Below are positions 30,364 to 39,619 of a stretch of DNA of 64,000 nucleotides, piece by piece; the first letter of the stretch is position 1; every line of letters begins with the position of its first letter. The DNA is taken from positions 1,178,001 to 1,242,000 of the forward strand of contig JAPFFF010000003.1 in NCBI GenBank assembly GCA_039105265.1. The letters run 5' to 3'. This DNA is from Tritrichomonas musculus. Lineage: Eukaryota; Parabasalia; Tritrichomonadida; Tritrichomonadidae. Position numbers and translations under genes: made by a program. The notes below the pieces were generated by a model. The model ran no database searches. It was given only the letters and a program-made list of their open reading frames with translations, and was not told the DNA's origin.

Positions 30364-31203
30364 CCAAAATAGAGATATTTCACTAAAAAAAATAAAAACA
30401 GAAAAAGTTTAACTTTTGAAAGGGGAAAATATTTTTGAGTTCTTATCTAATTTCCACCATTCAAAGAGATTTTGGGAATTTGTAAATATCCAAATATATA
30501 AATATTTTGTAACATTTATGTCATATATTCTTTTTTTATAATTTATTTTACATCTTTTAAATTAATTAAAAAGTAATTAATTAAATATCATGTAAGATAA
30601 ATTTATTTATGAAAAATAAAATTGAATTAATACGTTATTATAATTAATTCTCAATTGTGATATACATATAAACTGAGTAAAAATGTAAATTAATATTTTA
30701 TAATAATATATATATAATATATATTATATATAATAAATATATTATCATTAATATGATGATATAAATAATATATTATCCAAATAATAAGTATTTGTTAATA
30801 AATATAATATATTTTCAAAATTCAGATATTATCAAAATAATTTTTTCAAAAACTAGCATTTTATTCAATTATTAATTCAAAATTTTTATTTATAAAAAAC
30901 AATAATTTCTTGAATATCAATAATATAATTTGTTATAAATTATTATTATATTTCAAGTTATATATAAATAATGTAAATAATAAATCATTTAAGAAAATGC
31001 CTCAAATATCATAATAAAAACACTTATTTTAATGATTAATAGAATAAATAGCAAATATTTTGTTTTATAAGATATATTAAATTAATATAGATTTTATCAG
31101 ATATTGATTTAAGAATTTATTAAATAGAAAGAATATTTAAATTTTAAGATATTATTATTTTTCAATCAAAAAAAATTTGAGAGAGTCGACCCCTTTTATA
31201 AAT

Positions 31204-31646
31204 ATGAATATTTTCGCTTGGCCACCTGGCACGCATATGATTTTGGCAGCTTTATCCGCATTAGATCCAAAAAACGACAAAAAAGATTATAATAAAAAAG
31301 TCAGACGATTCGCTAAGTACGGAATGATTTATAAAGTACATGGATTTAATAATGAATATGAAAGTATATGCCCATTTTGCAAATTAAAACGAAAAAATTA
31401 TCATTTTAGAAGAAGTTGTCACTATACTCACAAATTTCTTCAGAAATTGGGAAAGATAATTATCTAATTTGTATGGTTTATCCAAATATCATAAAATTAA
31501 AAACTTTTATTGCAAATTTGAGTAGTATTAATATCCGTGGTTTTGGAAATGTTATTATTGATCGTATTTATTCAGCATATGAAATTCAAATAGCAATAAC
31601 AGCATTTTTCTTGAAAAATCGGTTTTACCATCGATCCACTTTTTGA
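31204..31646 (+). pseudogene. hAT transposase N-terminal and middle remains
   Basis: The first frame starts MNIFAWPPGTHMILAALSAL and has CPFCKLKRKNYHFRRSCHYT, a C-x-x-C...H...C/H pattern like a BED-type finger. It stops near 31467. The next frame (from about 31416) continues with IGKDNYLICMVYPNIIKLK and ends ITAFFLKN..., the last residues being encoded by an inserted element from 31613. Compared with full hAT transposases (500-700 residues) the catalytic region is mostly missing, so it is frameshifted and internally deleted. Confidence 0.65.
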
Positions 31647-32744
31647 AGGAAACTTTCTCTCAATTAAAATAAAAATATTGAAAGAAGTATTCAATATTTG
31701 AATGCATTCAAAAACTTTTCATCAAAAAGTTGATATCGTCATCTTTTCAAAAAGTCCGGGATACGTTAATTATCATATTGCGCGGTATTTTTATAAAGAA
31801 GATGACGAAGTTCATAAACAGAATTAAATGAGATACGGAATTACAAGAAGACGGGGCACAGAAACAAAAGAAGACTAGATACAGATTCATATGTAGATGA
31901 GATACAGATTCAGATGAAGATAAGGTACAGATTCAGATGAAGATAAGGTACAGATTCAGATGAAGATGAGGTACAGATTCAGATGAAGATGAGGTACAGA
32001 TTCAGATGAAGATGAGGTACAGATTCAGATGAAGATGAGGTACAGATTCAGATGAAGATGAGGTACAGATTCAGATGAAGATGAGGTTCAGATTCAGAAG
32101 AATACGAAATACAGATTCAGATGAAGATGAGGTACAGATTCAGATGAAGACGAAATACAGATTCAGAAGAATACAAGAGACAGTTTCAGGTGAAGATGAG
32201 GTACAGATTCAGAAGAATACAAGATACAGATTCAGGTGAAGATGAGGTACAGATTCAGAAGAATAAAAGATACTGGTTCAGATGAAGACGAAGTATAAAT
32301 TTTGTCTGAAGTTCGTTTATGAACTTCGTTATCTTATATGGCTCGCAACAGAAAAAAATGCTTAATTTATTGATTTTTCTTTTTTTTTATAAACTTTTTC
32401 TCTTTTTACTTAGAATTTATATTTTTTTTCATTTTTTTCTTGACTTTGTTACTTAGAGATTGAAATCGTAATATGATGATTTATATATATCTTTTTCATA
32501 TAACGTTTTTACGTTTTTTATTTATTATTTGCGTTATATTTATATAATTTCTGTTTTTCTTTATACTATTATCTTTTTTTATGAAGATATTTTAATTTTA
32601 ATATGAACTTTTTCAATGAAAAAAAATTGAATGAAAAAAAAATCTCTCAATAATTCTTAGGATTTTAAATTTTTGTACTTAACATCTCCACTTTTTGAGA
32701 ATATAAACTATTCAAAAAGTGGATCGATGGAAAATCCGATTGCC
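31613..32744. mobile_element. 1.1-kb non-autonomous element with 10-bp target duplication
   Basis: Flanked by the exact 10-bp duplication CATTTTTCTT (31603-31612 and 32745-32754). Inverted ends share CCATCGATCCACTTTTTGA (31628-31646 against 32712-32730). Joining the flanks continues the hAT reading frame (ITAFF then LTIEGRRYF), which confirms a clean insertion. A 9-11-bp duplication suggests a Mutator-type source. No coding capacity. Confidence 0.8.
31873..32290. repeat. 23-bp minisatellite
   Basis: Unit GATGAGGTACAGATTCAGAT plus GAA, repeated about 16 times with variants (AGAAGAATACGAAATACAG and the like) inside the 1.1-kb element. The period is not a multiple of three and no frame is open. 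Confidence 0.85.
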
Positions 32745-33166
32745 CATTTTTCTTAACAATTGAAGGGCGCCGATATTTTTTGAATCAAGTCGATCAAAAC
32801 CAAAAGAAAAATTATTTAAATATTATTCAAAAATATATACTTCAATATAATGAATTTAAATTCAAATTTGATGATAATATTATTAAAGATCAAATAAATT
32901 CATATATGGAATTATCAAATTTTGAAGTTAATGACTCATTTTTATTTTGGCAAAATAATCGGAATAGTAATGTTAATAATTTAAATTTTTTAGCAAATAT
33001 TGCTATTCGAATAATAAATATGGTATGCTCCGAGTTGCCTGTAGAAAGACTATTTTCGCATTTAAAGTATCTTTATGGATCAAAAGATTATAATAAGTCG
33101 GATGATCTTCTTAATGCTCAATTGGCAATAATGATGGAAAATATATATTCTGGAGAAAACAAATAA
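32745..33166 (+). pseudogene. hAT transposase C-terminal dimerisation domain
   Basis: The frame reads through the 10-bp duplication into FLTIEGRRYFLNQVDQN and ends with FWQNNRNSN, then LNFLANIAIRIINMVCSE, then LPVERLFSHLKYLYG. The W...L...A...I...S...ER-x-FS pattern is the hAT family dimerisation signature. The open part starts at an internal ATG (32780). Without the catalytic region it cannot act alone. Confidence 0.8.
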
Positions 33167-33201
33167 TTTATTTAGTTTTTTTAAAGATAAAAACAAAACA
33201 A

Positions 33202-34151
33202 AAAAGGGTTCGACCTTTGGCGGTTATCAAATTCTAAAATTATAAAAAATTATTAATAAATAATATTGGCATTATCAATAACATGATGCAATTTTAAATA
33301 TGAAGCCGATTCTATTAGCCAAAATAGAGATATTTCACTAAAAAAAATAAAAACAGAAAAAGTTTAACTTTTGAAAGGGGAAAATATTTTTGAGTTCTTA
33401 TCTAATTTCCACCATTCAAAGAGATTTTGGGAATTTGTAAATATCCAAATATATAAATATTTTGTAACATTTATGTCATATATTCTTTTTTTATAATTTA
33501 TTTTACATCTTTTAAATTAATTAAAAAGTAATTAATTAAATATCAAGTAAGATAAATTTATTTATGAAAAATAAAATTGAATTAATACGTTATTATAATT
33601 AATTCTCAATTGTGATATACATATAAACTGAGTAAAAATGTAAATTAATATTTTATAATAATATATATATAATATATATTATATATAATAAATATATTAT
33701 CATTAATATGATGATATAAATAATATATTATCCAAATAATAAGTATTTGTTAATAAATATAATATATTTTCAAAATTCAGATATTATCAAAATAATTTTT
33801 TCAAAAACTAGCATTTTATTCAATTATTAATTCAAAATTTTTATTTATAAAAAACAATAATTTCTTGAATATCAATAATATAATTTGTTATAAATTATTA
33901 TTATATTTCAAGTTATATATAAATAATGTAAATAATAAATCATTTAAGAAAATGCCTCAAATATCATAATAAAAACACTTATTTTAATGATTTATGGAAT
34001 AAATAACAAATTTTTTGTTTTATAAGATATATTAAATTAATATAGGTTTTATCAGATATTGATTTAAGAATTTATTAAATAGAAAGAATATTTAATTTTT
34101 AAGATATTATTATTTTTCAATCAAAAAAAATTGAGAGAGTCGACCCCTTTT
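33202..34151. mobile_element. 950-bp non-autonomous element, copy 2 (uninterrupted)
   Basis: Ends AAAAGGGTTCGAC and GTCGACCCCTTTT with the 8-bp duplication CAAAACAA (33194-33201 and 34152-34159). It contains the intact site CCAAAATAG (33319-33327) that the MULE duplicated in copy 1. Same orientation as copy 1. The body is very AT-rich and non-coding. Probably mobilised in trans by a hAT enzyme. Confidence 0.85.
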
Positions 34152-34580
34152 CAAAACAAAAAAATTAAAATTCAATAAAAAACAAAATCTAATTTTCAAT
34201 ACCTTTTTTTTTTTTAGTGACCATTCCTAGGCTTTTGTGTCCATATAAAAAAGTGTCCATTTAAATTCAAAAAGTGAGCTTGGATACAAAATTTTGTTCG
34301 TTATTATTTGAGAACTATTGAGTGTCCAAAATATACATTTGGACACATTTATTTCAATTTTGGATACACTCTTAATTTTCAATTAATTAATTCCAATGAA
34401 TTAAATGGATATTTGATCGTCGTGGTTAAAAAATAAATGAGATTGTAAATATTATTATACATAAATATTTATTTATATTGTTTAATATTTTTATTAATTT
34501 ATTATTTAATCTTTGTTATAATATTATTTATTTGATTTGTAAATTGCATATTCTTAAATTTTATTCAATATATTATAATA

Positions 34581-36448
34581 CCCTGATCTCGGATAAAATG
34601 AGAAAGTTAACGTATTTTTTTTTTAATAAAAAATCGTTATTAAAAAATGGTGAAATTTAGGTGAATTTTTGACCTTATAATAAAATAAAAACTTAATTGG
34701 CTTAAAAAAAAGAAAACGGATGAGAATGACTAAATACAAATATGGCTAATATAATTCATATGCATTAGTGTTTATATATAAAAGATATAAAGAAAAAATA
34801 AAGATGCTAAAAACAATATTATTTTAATATCTCAAAACATAATTGAAGACAAGGTAAAACTGATATTTAATAATCTTAGTATTCATGAACCTTCTCTTTT
34901 GGATAGGTTATTAAAGAATTGATTTTTTTTTGGAAATAATATTCTGCTGCAATTGGCTGATTATAAAATGTTACTGGTCGTATATGGAGAATTTTCCATC
35001 TATGTTTGTAATACTTCTCATATATTGTATTTAAATCGCTTGATTAAATAATTTTGTAAAAAAATTTCCAAAAATATCATCTTATTTGAGATTTTTCTTA
35101 GAAAGTAAAAAGATATGAGAAATCGCTTTGGCAATAATATAAACAATACATTTGATAGATTTAAAAGAGCTATATATTATTCTTTGTAATTTTTTCTAAT
35201 TCATCATCTTAGAATATTATATGCATCAAGTGAAAACTGATTGGAATATTATAGCGCAATTAAGTAATTATGAGGAAAAAATAGTATTTTTGCTGATTAA
35301 GTGTGTCCATAATAGAAAATTAAATCTTCAATTTAAGATTTGGTATTGGTACGAGAATTATAAATATTGATAAATTTGTGTATCATATCTTTAATATTGG
35401 TCAATCAAATAACAAATAATATGAAGATAAGTGGTAAACCAATTCGTTTATTATATGTTGTTGATATTAATAAACGGATTGTGGTATTTAAACTTTTTGA
35501 GTGAAAGCATCGGTCACTCAAACTTTTTGTTAACAAAAATAAAGATGATTTAAAATCATGTAAAATTTTGAACAAAAGTTGGATATGCTATGATCGATTG
35601 TTAAAATATAAGAGATGCTGCTTGGAGAATCGTTGTTGTTTGGAAGAGAATCGTTGCTGTTTGGGAGAGAATCGATGCTGCTTGGAGAATCGATGCTGCT
35701 GGAAGAGAATCGATGCTGCTTGGAGAATCGATGCTGCTTGGAGAATCGATGCTGCTGGAAGAGAATCGATGCTGCTTGGAGAATCGATGCTGCTTGGAGA
35801 ATCGATGCTGCTTGGAGAATCGATGCTGCTTGGAGAATCGTTGTTGTTTGGAAGAGAATCGTTGCTGTTTGGGAGAGAATCGATGCTGCTTGGAGAATCG
35901 ATGCTGCTGGAAGAGAATCGATGCTGCTTGGAGAATCGTTGTTGTTTGGAAGAGAATCGATGCTGCTTGGAGAATCGTTGTTGTTTGGAAGAGAATCGTT
36001 GCTGCTTGGAGAATCGTTGTTGTTTGGGAGAGAATCGATGCTGCTTGGAGAATCGTTGTTGTTTGGAAGAGAATCGATAATGTTAGTATAAAATTATTGT
36101 TGTTGGAAGAGAATTTTTGGGAAAAATTGCTGATCTATCGCAGATCTTTGTTGAATATCTATATTATTTGGCAGAGATTGTGTGAACTCTGTTGAACTTT
36201 CTACAGAAAAATTATTTTCAATTGTTTTTTTTTTGTGCCGTTAAGTGACTTCACATTGTAATCAGAAGATTTAATTTTATTCAAAAAATACATAATAAAA
36301 TGATCAAATAATTAAAATGTTGTAGAGAGATTTCGATAAATCATTTATTTCTTTAGAATCACCATATTTTTATCAGAGTAAAAATTGTTAACAGAATAAA
36401 AAAAAAAACTTAACCATACTAACTTTCTCATTTTATCCGAGATCAGGG
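34581..36448. mobile_element. TA-flanked 1.87-kb element nested in 34226-36854
   Basis: Perfect 29-bp inverted ends begin CCCTGATCTCGGATAAAATG, and TA flanks both sides (34579-34580 and 36449-36450), fitting a mariner/Tc1-type mover. The interior is AT-rich without a recognisable transposase and carries a minisatellite at 35611-36086. Probably non-autonomous. Confidence 0.75.
35611..36086. repeat. Minisatellite of 18- to 22-bp units
   Basis: Units such as GCTGCTTGGAGAATCGAT and GTTGTTTGGAAGAGAATC alternate some 24 times. All three forward frames are open through it, giving Cys/Leu/Glu-, Ala/Trp/Arg- and Gly/Glu/Ser-rich readings, which shows that the frames are by-products of the repeat. Confidence 0.85.
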
Positions 36449-36860
36449 TATTTTTAATATTTTTTTTTATTTTAAAAATATATTTTTATATATTTATATA
36501 GTAATGAAATAATGAAGAAATAATACATATAATTACATTTTTACGAAAATATTTTTAATTCTGTTAAAGAAAAAAAATTGAGAGTATTATTCAAAATTTA
36601 AGAAAAAAAAAGATATCGACTTTCACTTTTTTTCTTTATCAAGACAAATTAAAAAATGTAGAAAAATGAATATGATATTTTCGTTTTTTTACAAAAGAAA
36701 TATTATATGTCCAAAAAAAAATTTATGGACACAGATATTCAAAAAATACTCTCAAAAAGAGGATTTTTAAAAATTTTGTATCCATCAAAATTCTTAAAGC
36801 TTCATCAAAAAGTTAGAAAATGGAAACTTTTTTATATAGACACAAAAGCCTAGGACCATT

Positions 36861-37022
36861 CAGTATTTCTCAGAAAAATTCTGAGAAATATTGAAGATTT
36901 TAACATCACCAAAAAAAAAATAAAATCATCACAATAATTGTGATAGCTTTCAAAAAAATTCTATATTTTATCTCTCAATAATTCTTAACAGCTATCGACG
37001 GGAAAAGGGTATCATTTTATTA
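36861..37022. other. Short non-coding spacer holding an unoccupied target site
   Basis: No gene. The segment 36986-37022 joins TAACAGCTATCGACG (also at 18034-18048) to GGAAAAGGGTATCATTTTAT (the site split by the mariner-like element at 20187-21362). Confidence 0.55.
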
Positions 37023-38318
37023 AGAGGTATTCATGTGAAGTGAAAACTCGTTATTTGATTTTTTTATTTTTAGTTTAATTGAATGAATATTTTATCTTAT
37101 GAAAAAATATTAAGATTATTTACTTCTATATATTAAATACTGGCATTTGCCATAATTGGTTTTAATGGATGTTGAGAATTTAAAAACCATTTAAAAAATG
37201 ATATTTCGTTTATATCTCGAGTCAAATAAAATATTTATGAATTACAAATCAATAATAATATTTTATACTTTGTTTATGAAATATATTATCTATTGTATTT
37301 CCAAATTATTAGCCATATATAGATTTAAATACTAATTTACATAAAAAATTTAAGAAAATTAACTATTTCTCAATTGATTTACGATATAATTATACACTAA
37401 TTGTACGATATAATAATAATATATATTTAAATAAATTTTATTATGTAAATAAGTTACTTTATACTCTCATTTTAAAGAAAAATGTAATTAATATTTTGTA
37501 TTATTTTGAATTTTTTTTCATCGTATTTATGTACGTTATTATAATTTTAGTGATGTGAGATGATTATTTTCGGTGAAGTGAAGTTATTAGTGAAATGATT
37601 CTTGAAAAATATAAATTTGCTCATCTTCATAAATATATTAAAAAAATATTTTTTATGTAGTCAAATTATTATTTGCCATTTTATAAAATTATTTTTAATA
37701 TTTAATAAATTGAAAACCAAAAAACAATCACAATACAAACCAACTAATATATTTAGAAATTCAATTTAAAATCATCGTTTAATTGAATTTTTCATTTTTT
37801 TTTTGTTAATTTATCTATTTAATATATTATATAAATTTTAAATATAAAATACATATTGTATATAAATAGTTATATTTATCATAAATATAAATTATAATAA
37901 TGATTAAATAAAAATATTACTAGGATACAAAAAGTTTATTATTTCAATAAAACAATATAATAACTGAAAAAGTTAAAATTTTTTTAAAAATAAAATGAAA
38001 TATAGACATGTATATCTTTAGAAATAAAATATATTATAAACATATAAATATTAATATATTATTTAAATATATATGCAATAATTAAAAATAAAACAAATAT
38101 AAATATATATCTATATTACATCAATTTTTATATAAAAAAATTATACTGCCTTTCAAATATAAAACAATTTTTATTCAGAAAAATAAAACTAGAAATATCT
38201 CAAAAATAGGAGTATAAAATTCTTATTCATTAAAGTACAATCTTAGTTTTAAAATAAAAATAAAGAAATAATGATCAAAATTACAATATTTCGTCAATTT
38301 CTCTACATGAATACCTCT
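37023..38318. mobile_element. 1.3-kb non-coding element with 8-bp duplication
   Basis: Inverted ends AGAGGTATTCATGT (37023-37036) and ACATGAATACCTCT (38305-38318). The exact 8-bp duplication TTTTATTA flanks it (37015-37022 and 38319-38326). The interior is extremely AT-rich with no gene on either strand. The duplication size fits hAT-type movement. The target is a paralogue of the DNA around the mariner-like element. Confidence 0.8.
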
Positions 38319-38364
38319 TTTTATTAATTGTAGAAGTAGTATACGGTAGGCCATGTCTTGCACT

Positions 38365-38617
38365 GCCTACCACTACTCCAAGGGCTCCCGCCCCTGGACC
38401 CCATTCAAAAAGCCAGACATTCAAAAAGTTCTATCGTTTGCGTATTCAAAAAGTTTCCTATTCAAAAAGTTCTCTTCACAAAAAGTAGTATATAAAATGG
38501 CGTGATTTTTTAACGTCCCGTGTAAAAAATCCCTCCATTTGTCATTAATGACTACAAAAAAATATTTTCCACGATTGAAATGTACCCGACGCTAAATCCA
38601 GCTGAAGAGCAAACACC
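38365..38617. repeat. Mav2 left terminal inverted repeat
   Basis: Starts GCCTACCACTACTCCAAGGG, contains several TTCAAAAAGTT words and CCCGTGTAAAAAATCC, and ends with the first 13 codons of the gene found whole at the right end (61554-62870). Confidence 0.95.
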
Positions 38618-38655
38618 TTTTTGTATTATCATCTCGGAAAAATAAAAATTATAAT

Positions 38656-39405
38656 TCACAGTAATGAATGTATTTCATTCTTAGTGTTATCTTCAGCTAA
38701 GATACCATTTGATGAAAAGAATGACCCACCAATCAATATGAAATTAGCTGTTGGATTGACCATTAAATTGCCACTACTTAATGGAAATTCAATATTGTTT
38801 AACCAGATCTTAGTTGGTTCACATTGATATTCACTCGTAGGTGTATTATTAGCATTGAATGATATATTGATTTTGATTTCTTTTTCACTGACAACATTAT
38901 CTTTGTTTTCATGATATTTCAAATAGAGGGTTGCCTCATATGCATCAAATGGTTGTTCGAATTGGTAACGAATGCTTGTACTATTTGGTACGCTGAATGT
39001 ATAGTTAATTCGTGTTAATATATTCTCTAACGCAGCTAACCTAGCCTTTAATGTTGCATTCTCTCTCTCTAAATTTTCTATCCTTGTCTTCAGTTCATCA
39101 TTTTCACTCTTCAATGCATAATTATCTTTTACGAAGTTCATATTTGGAATACAATATTTGTCATAAACTTCAGGTTCGTATGAATAACTTACTGATTCTA
39201 AATTGGCATCATAGTTATCATTATATCTGAATGTTCCACTGTAATAGCGATAATAAATAGAAAAAGTATTTTCGCCTTTTTTGTAATGATAATATTCTAC
39301 ATCTTCACTATCATACAAATATTCTCCTGAAATATCTTCATTATTACAAGAGCCTTTCACAAAAAGTGATGATTTCTTTAATATGTTGCATAAATCTCCA
39401 TCCAA
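38656..39405 (-). CDS. Fibre-type C-terminal protein with coiled coil (Mav2)
   Basis: 249 residues. The first ~90 residues are tyrosine-rich and beta-prone. Residues ~90-140 form a coiled coil (DNYALKSENDELKTRIENLE and onward), preceded by the Y-A-L-K fibre motif also seen in the other giant proteins. The last ~100 residues look like a beta-rich head (ATLYLKYHENKDN, EFPLSSGNLMVNPT). A trimeric fibre tip is inferred. It lies next to the left terminal repeat and directly follows, on the same strand, the fibre-like gene at 39611-42358. The 158-bp element lies between them. Confidence 0.65.
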   Translation of the reverse strand: MDGDLCNILKKSSLFVKGSCNNEDISGEYLYDSEDVEYYHYKKGENTFSIYYRYYSGTFRYNDNYDANLESVSYSYEPEVYDKYCIPNMNFVKDNYALKSENDELKTRIENLERENATLKARLAALENILTRINYTFSVPNSTSIRYQFEQPFDAYEATLYLKYHENKDNVVSEKEIKINISFNANNTPTSEYQCEPTKIWLNNIEFPLSSGNLMVNPTANFILIGGSFFSSNGILAEDNTKNEIHSLL

Positions 39406-39461
39406 ATTTGTTATATAAGTTCTTCTATCTTCATCATTTGTTGTTCCATTTACGAATTTTG

Positions 39462-39619
39462 AGTAGTTAAGTTAGCTAATGTTGAGAGTGTGTACTTACG
39501 ATAGGTTTTTCAGTAGGTATTTGGCCGGAAGCTGAGGCCCAAGCGAGGGTGTACCTGAGCTTGGTGGCGAAGCGTGTAGGCGGTGGTGAGGTACGAAACA
39601 CCGCCTATACTTAACTACT
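39462..39619. mobile_element. 158-bp GC-rich miniature element with hairpins
   Basis: Perfect 11-bp inverted ends AGTAGTTAAGT (39462-39472) and ACTTAACTACT (39609-39619). The 5-bp duplication TTTTG flanks it (39457-39461 and 39620-39624). The interior is GC-rich with stem-loops: CCAAGC/GCTTGG around a 14-base loop, and TAGGCGGTG/CACCGCCTA around a ~12-base loop. No coding capacity. Inserted in the fibre-like part of Mav2. Confidence 0.75.

Larger units (their letters stand above)
22850..31197. mobile_element. 950-bp non-autonomous element, copy 1, split by a Mutator-like element
   Basis: The left part is 22850-22975 and the right part 30364-31197. Ends read AAAAGGGTTCGAC and GTCGACCCCTTTT. 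The 8-bp duplication ATAAATAT flanks it (22842-22849 and 31198-31205). The sister copy at 33202-34151 is uninterrupted and about 99% identical by eye. An 8-bp duplication and short inverted ends fit the hAT superfamily, and hAT transposase remains lie between the two copies. No coding capacity of its own. Confidence 0.8.
31204..33166 (+). mobile_element. hAT transposon remains, broken
   Basis: Forward-strand pieces of a hAT transposase: an N-terminal zinc-finger-like part (31204-31467), a second part in another frame (31416-31612), and a C-terminal dimerisation domain (32745-33166). A 1.1-kb element splits the gene at 31613-32744. A 950-bp element sits just outside each end (22850-31197 and 33202-34151). 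No terminal repeats of the hAT element itself were found, so its limits are those of the coding remains. Confidence 0.75.
34226..36854. mobile_element. 2.6-kb element with 6-bp duplication and ~37-bp inverted ends
   Basis: Ends start CCTAGGCTTTTGTGTCCATA and match inverted at 36818-36854. The 6-bp duplication ACCATT flanks it (34220-34225 and 36855-36860). Subterminal repeats of TGTCCAAA/GGACACA and GGATACAAAATTTT occur on both sides. No coding frame belongs to it; 1.87 kb of its length is a nested element. A 6-bp duplication is the size that Polinton integrases make, so a non-autonomous relative of those elements is possible, but this is weak evidence. Confidence 0.7.

Noticed and set aside
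35568-36195. Three overlapping forward frames of ~160 codons
   Set aside because: All three frames are open because the minisatellite unit lacks stops; low-complexity products.
37023-38318. Possible promoter-rich host intergenic region
   Set aside because: Flush 8-bp duplications and inverted ends show that it is a single inserted element.
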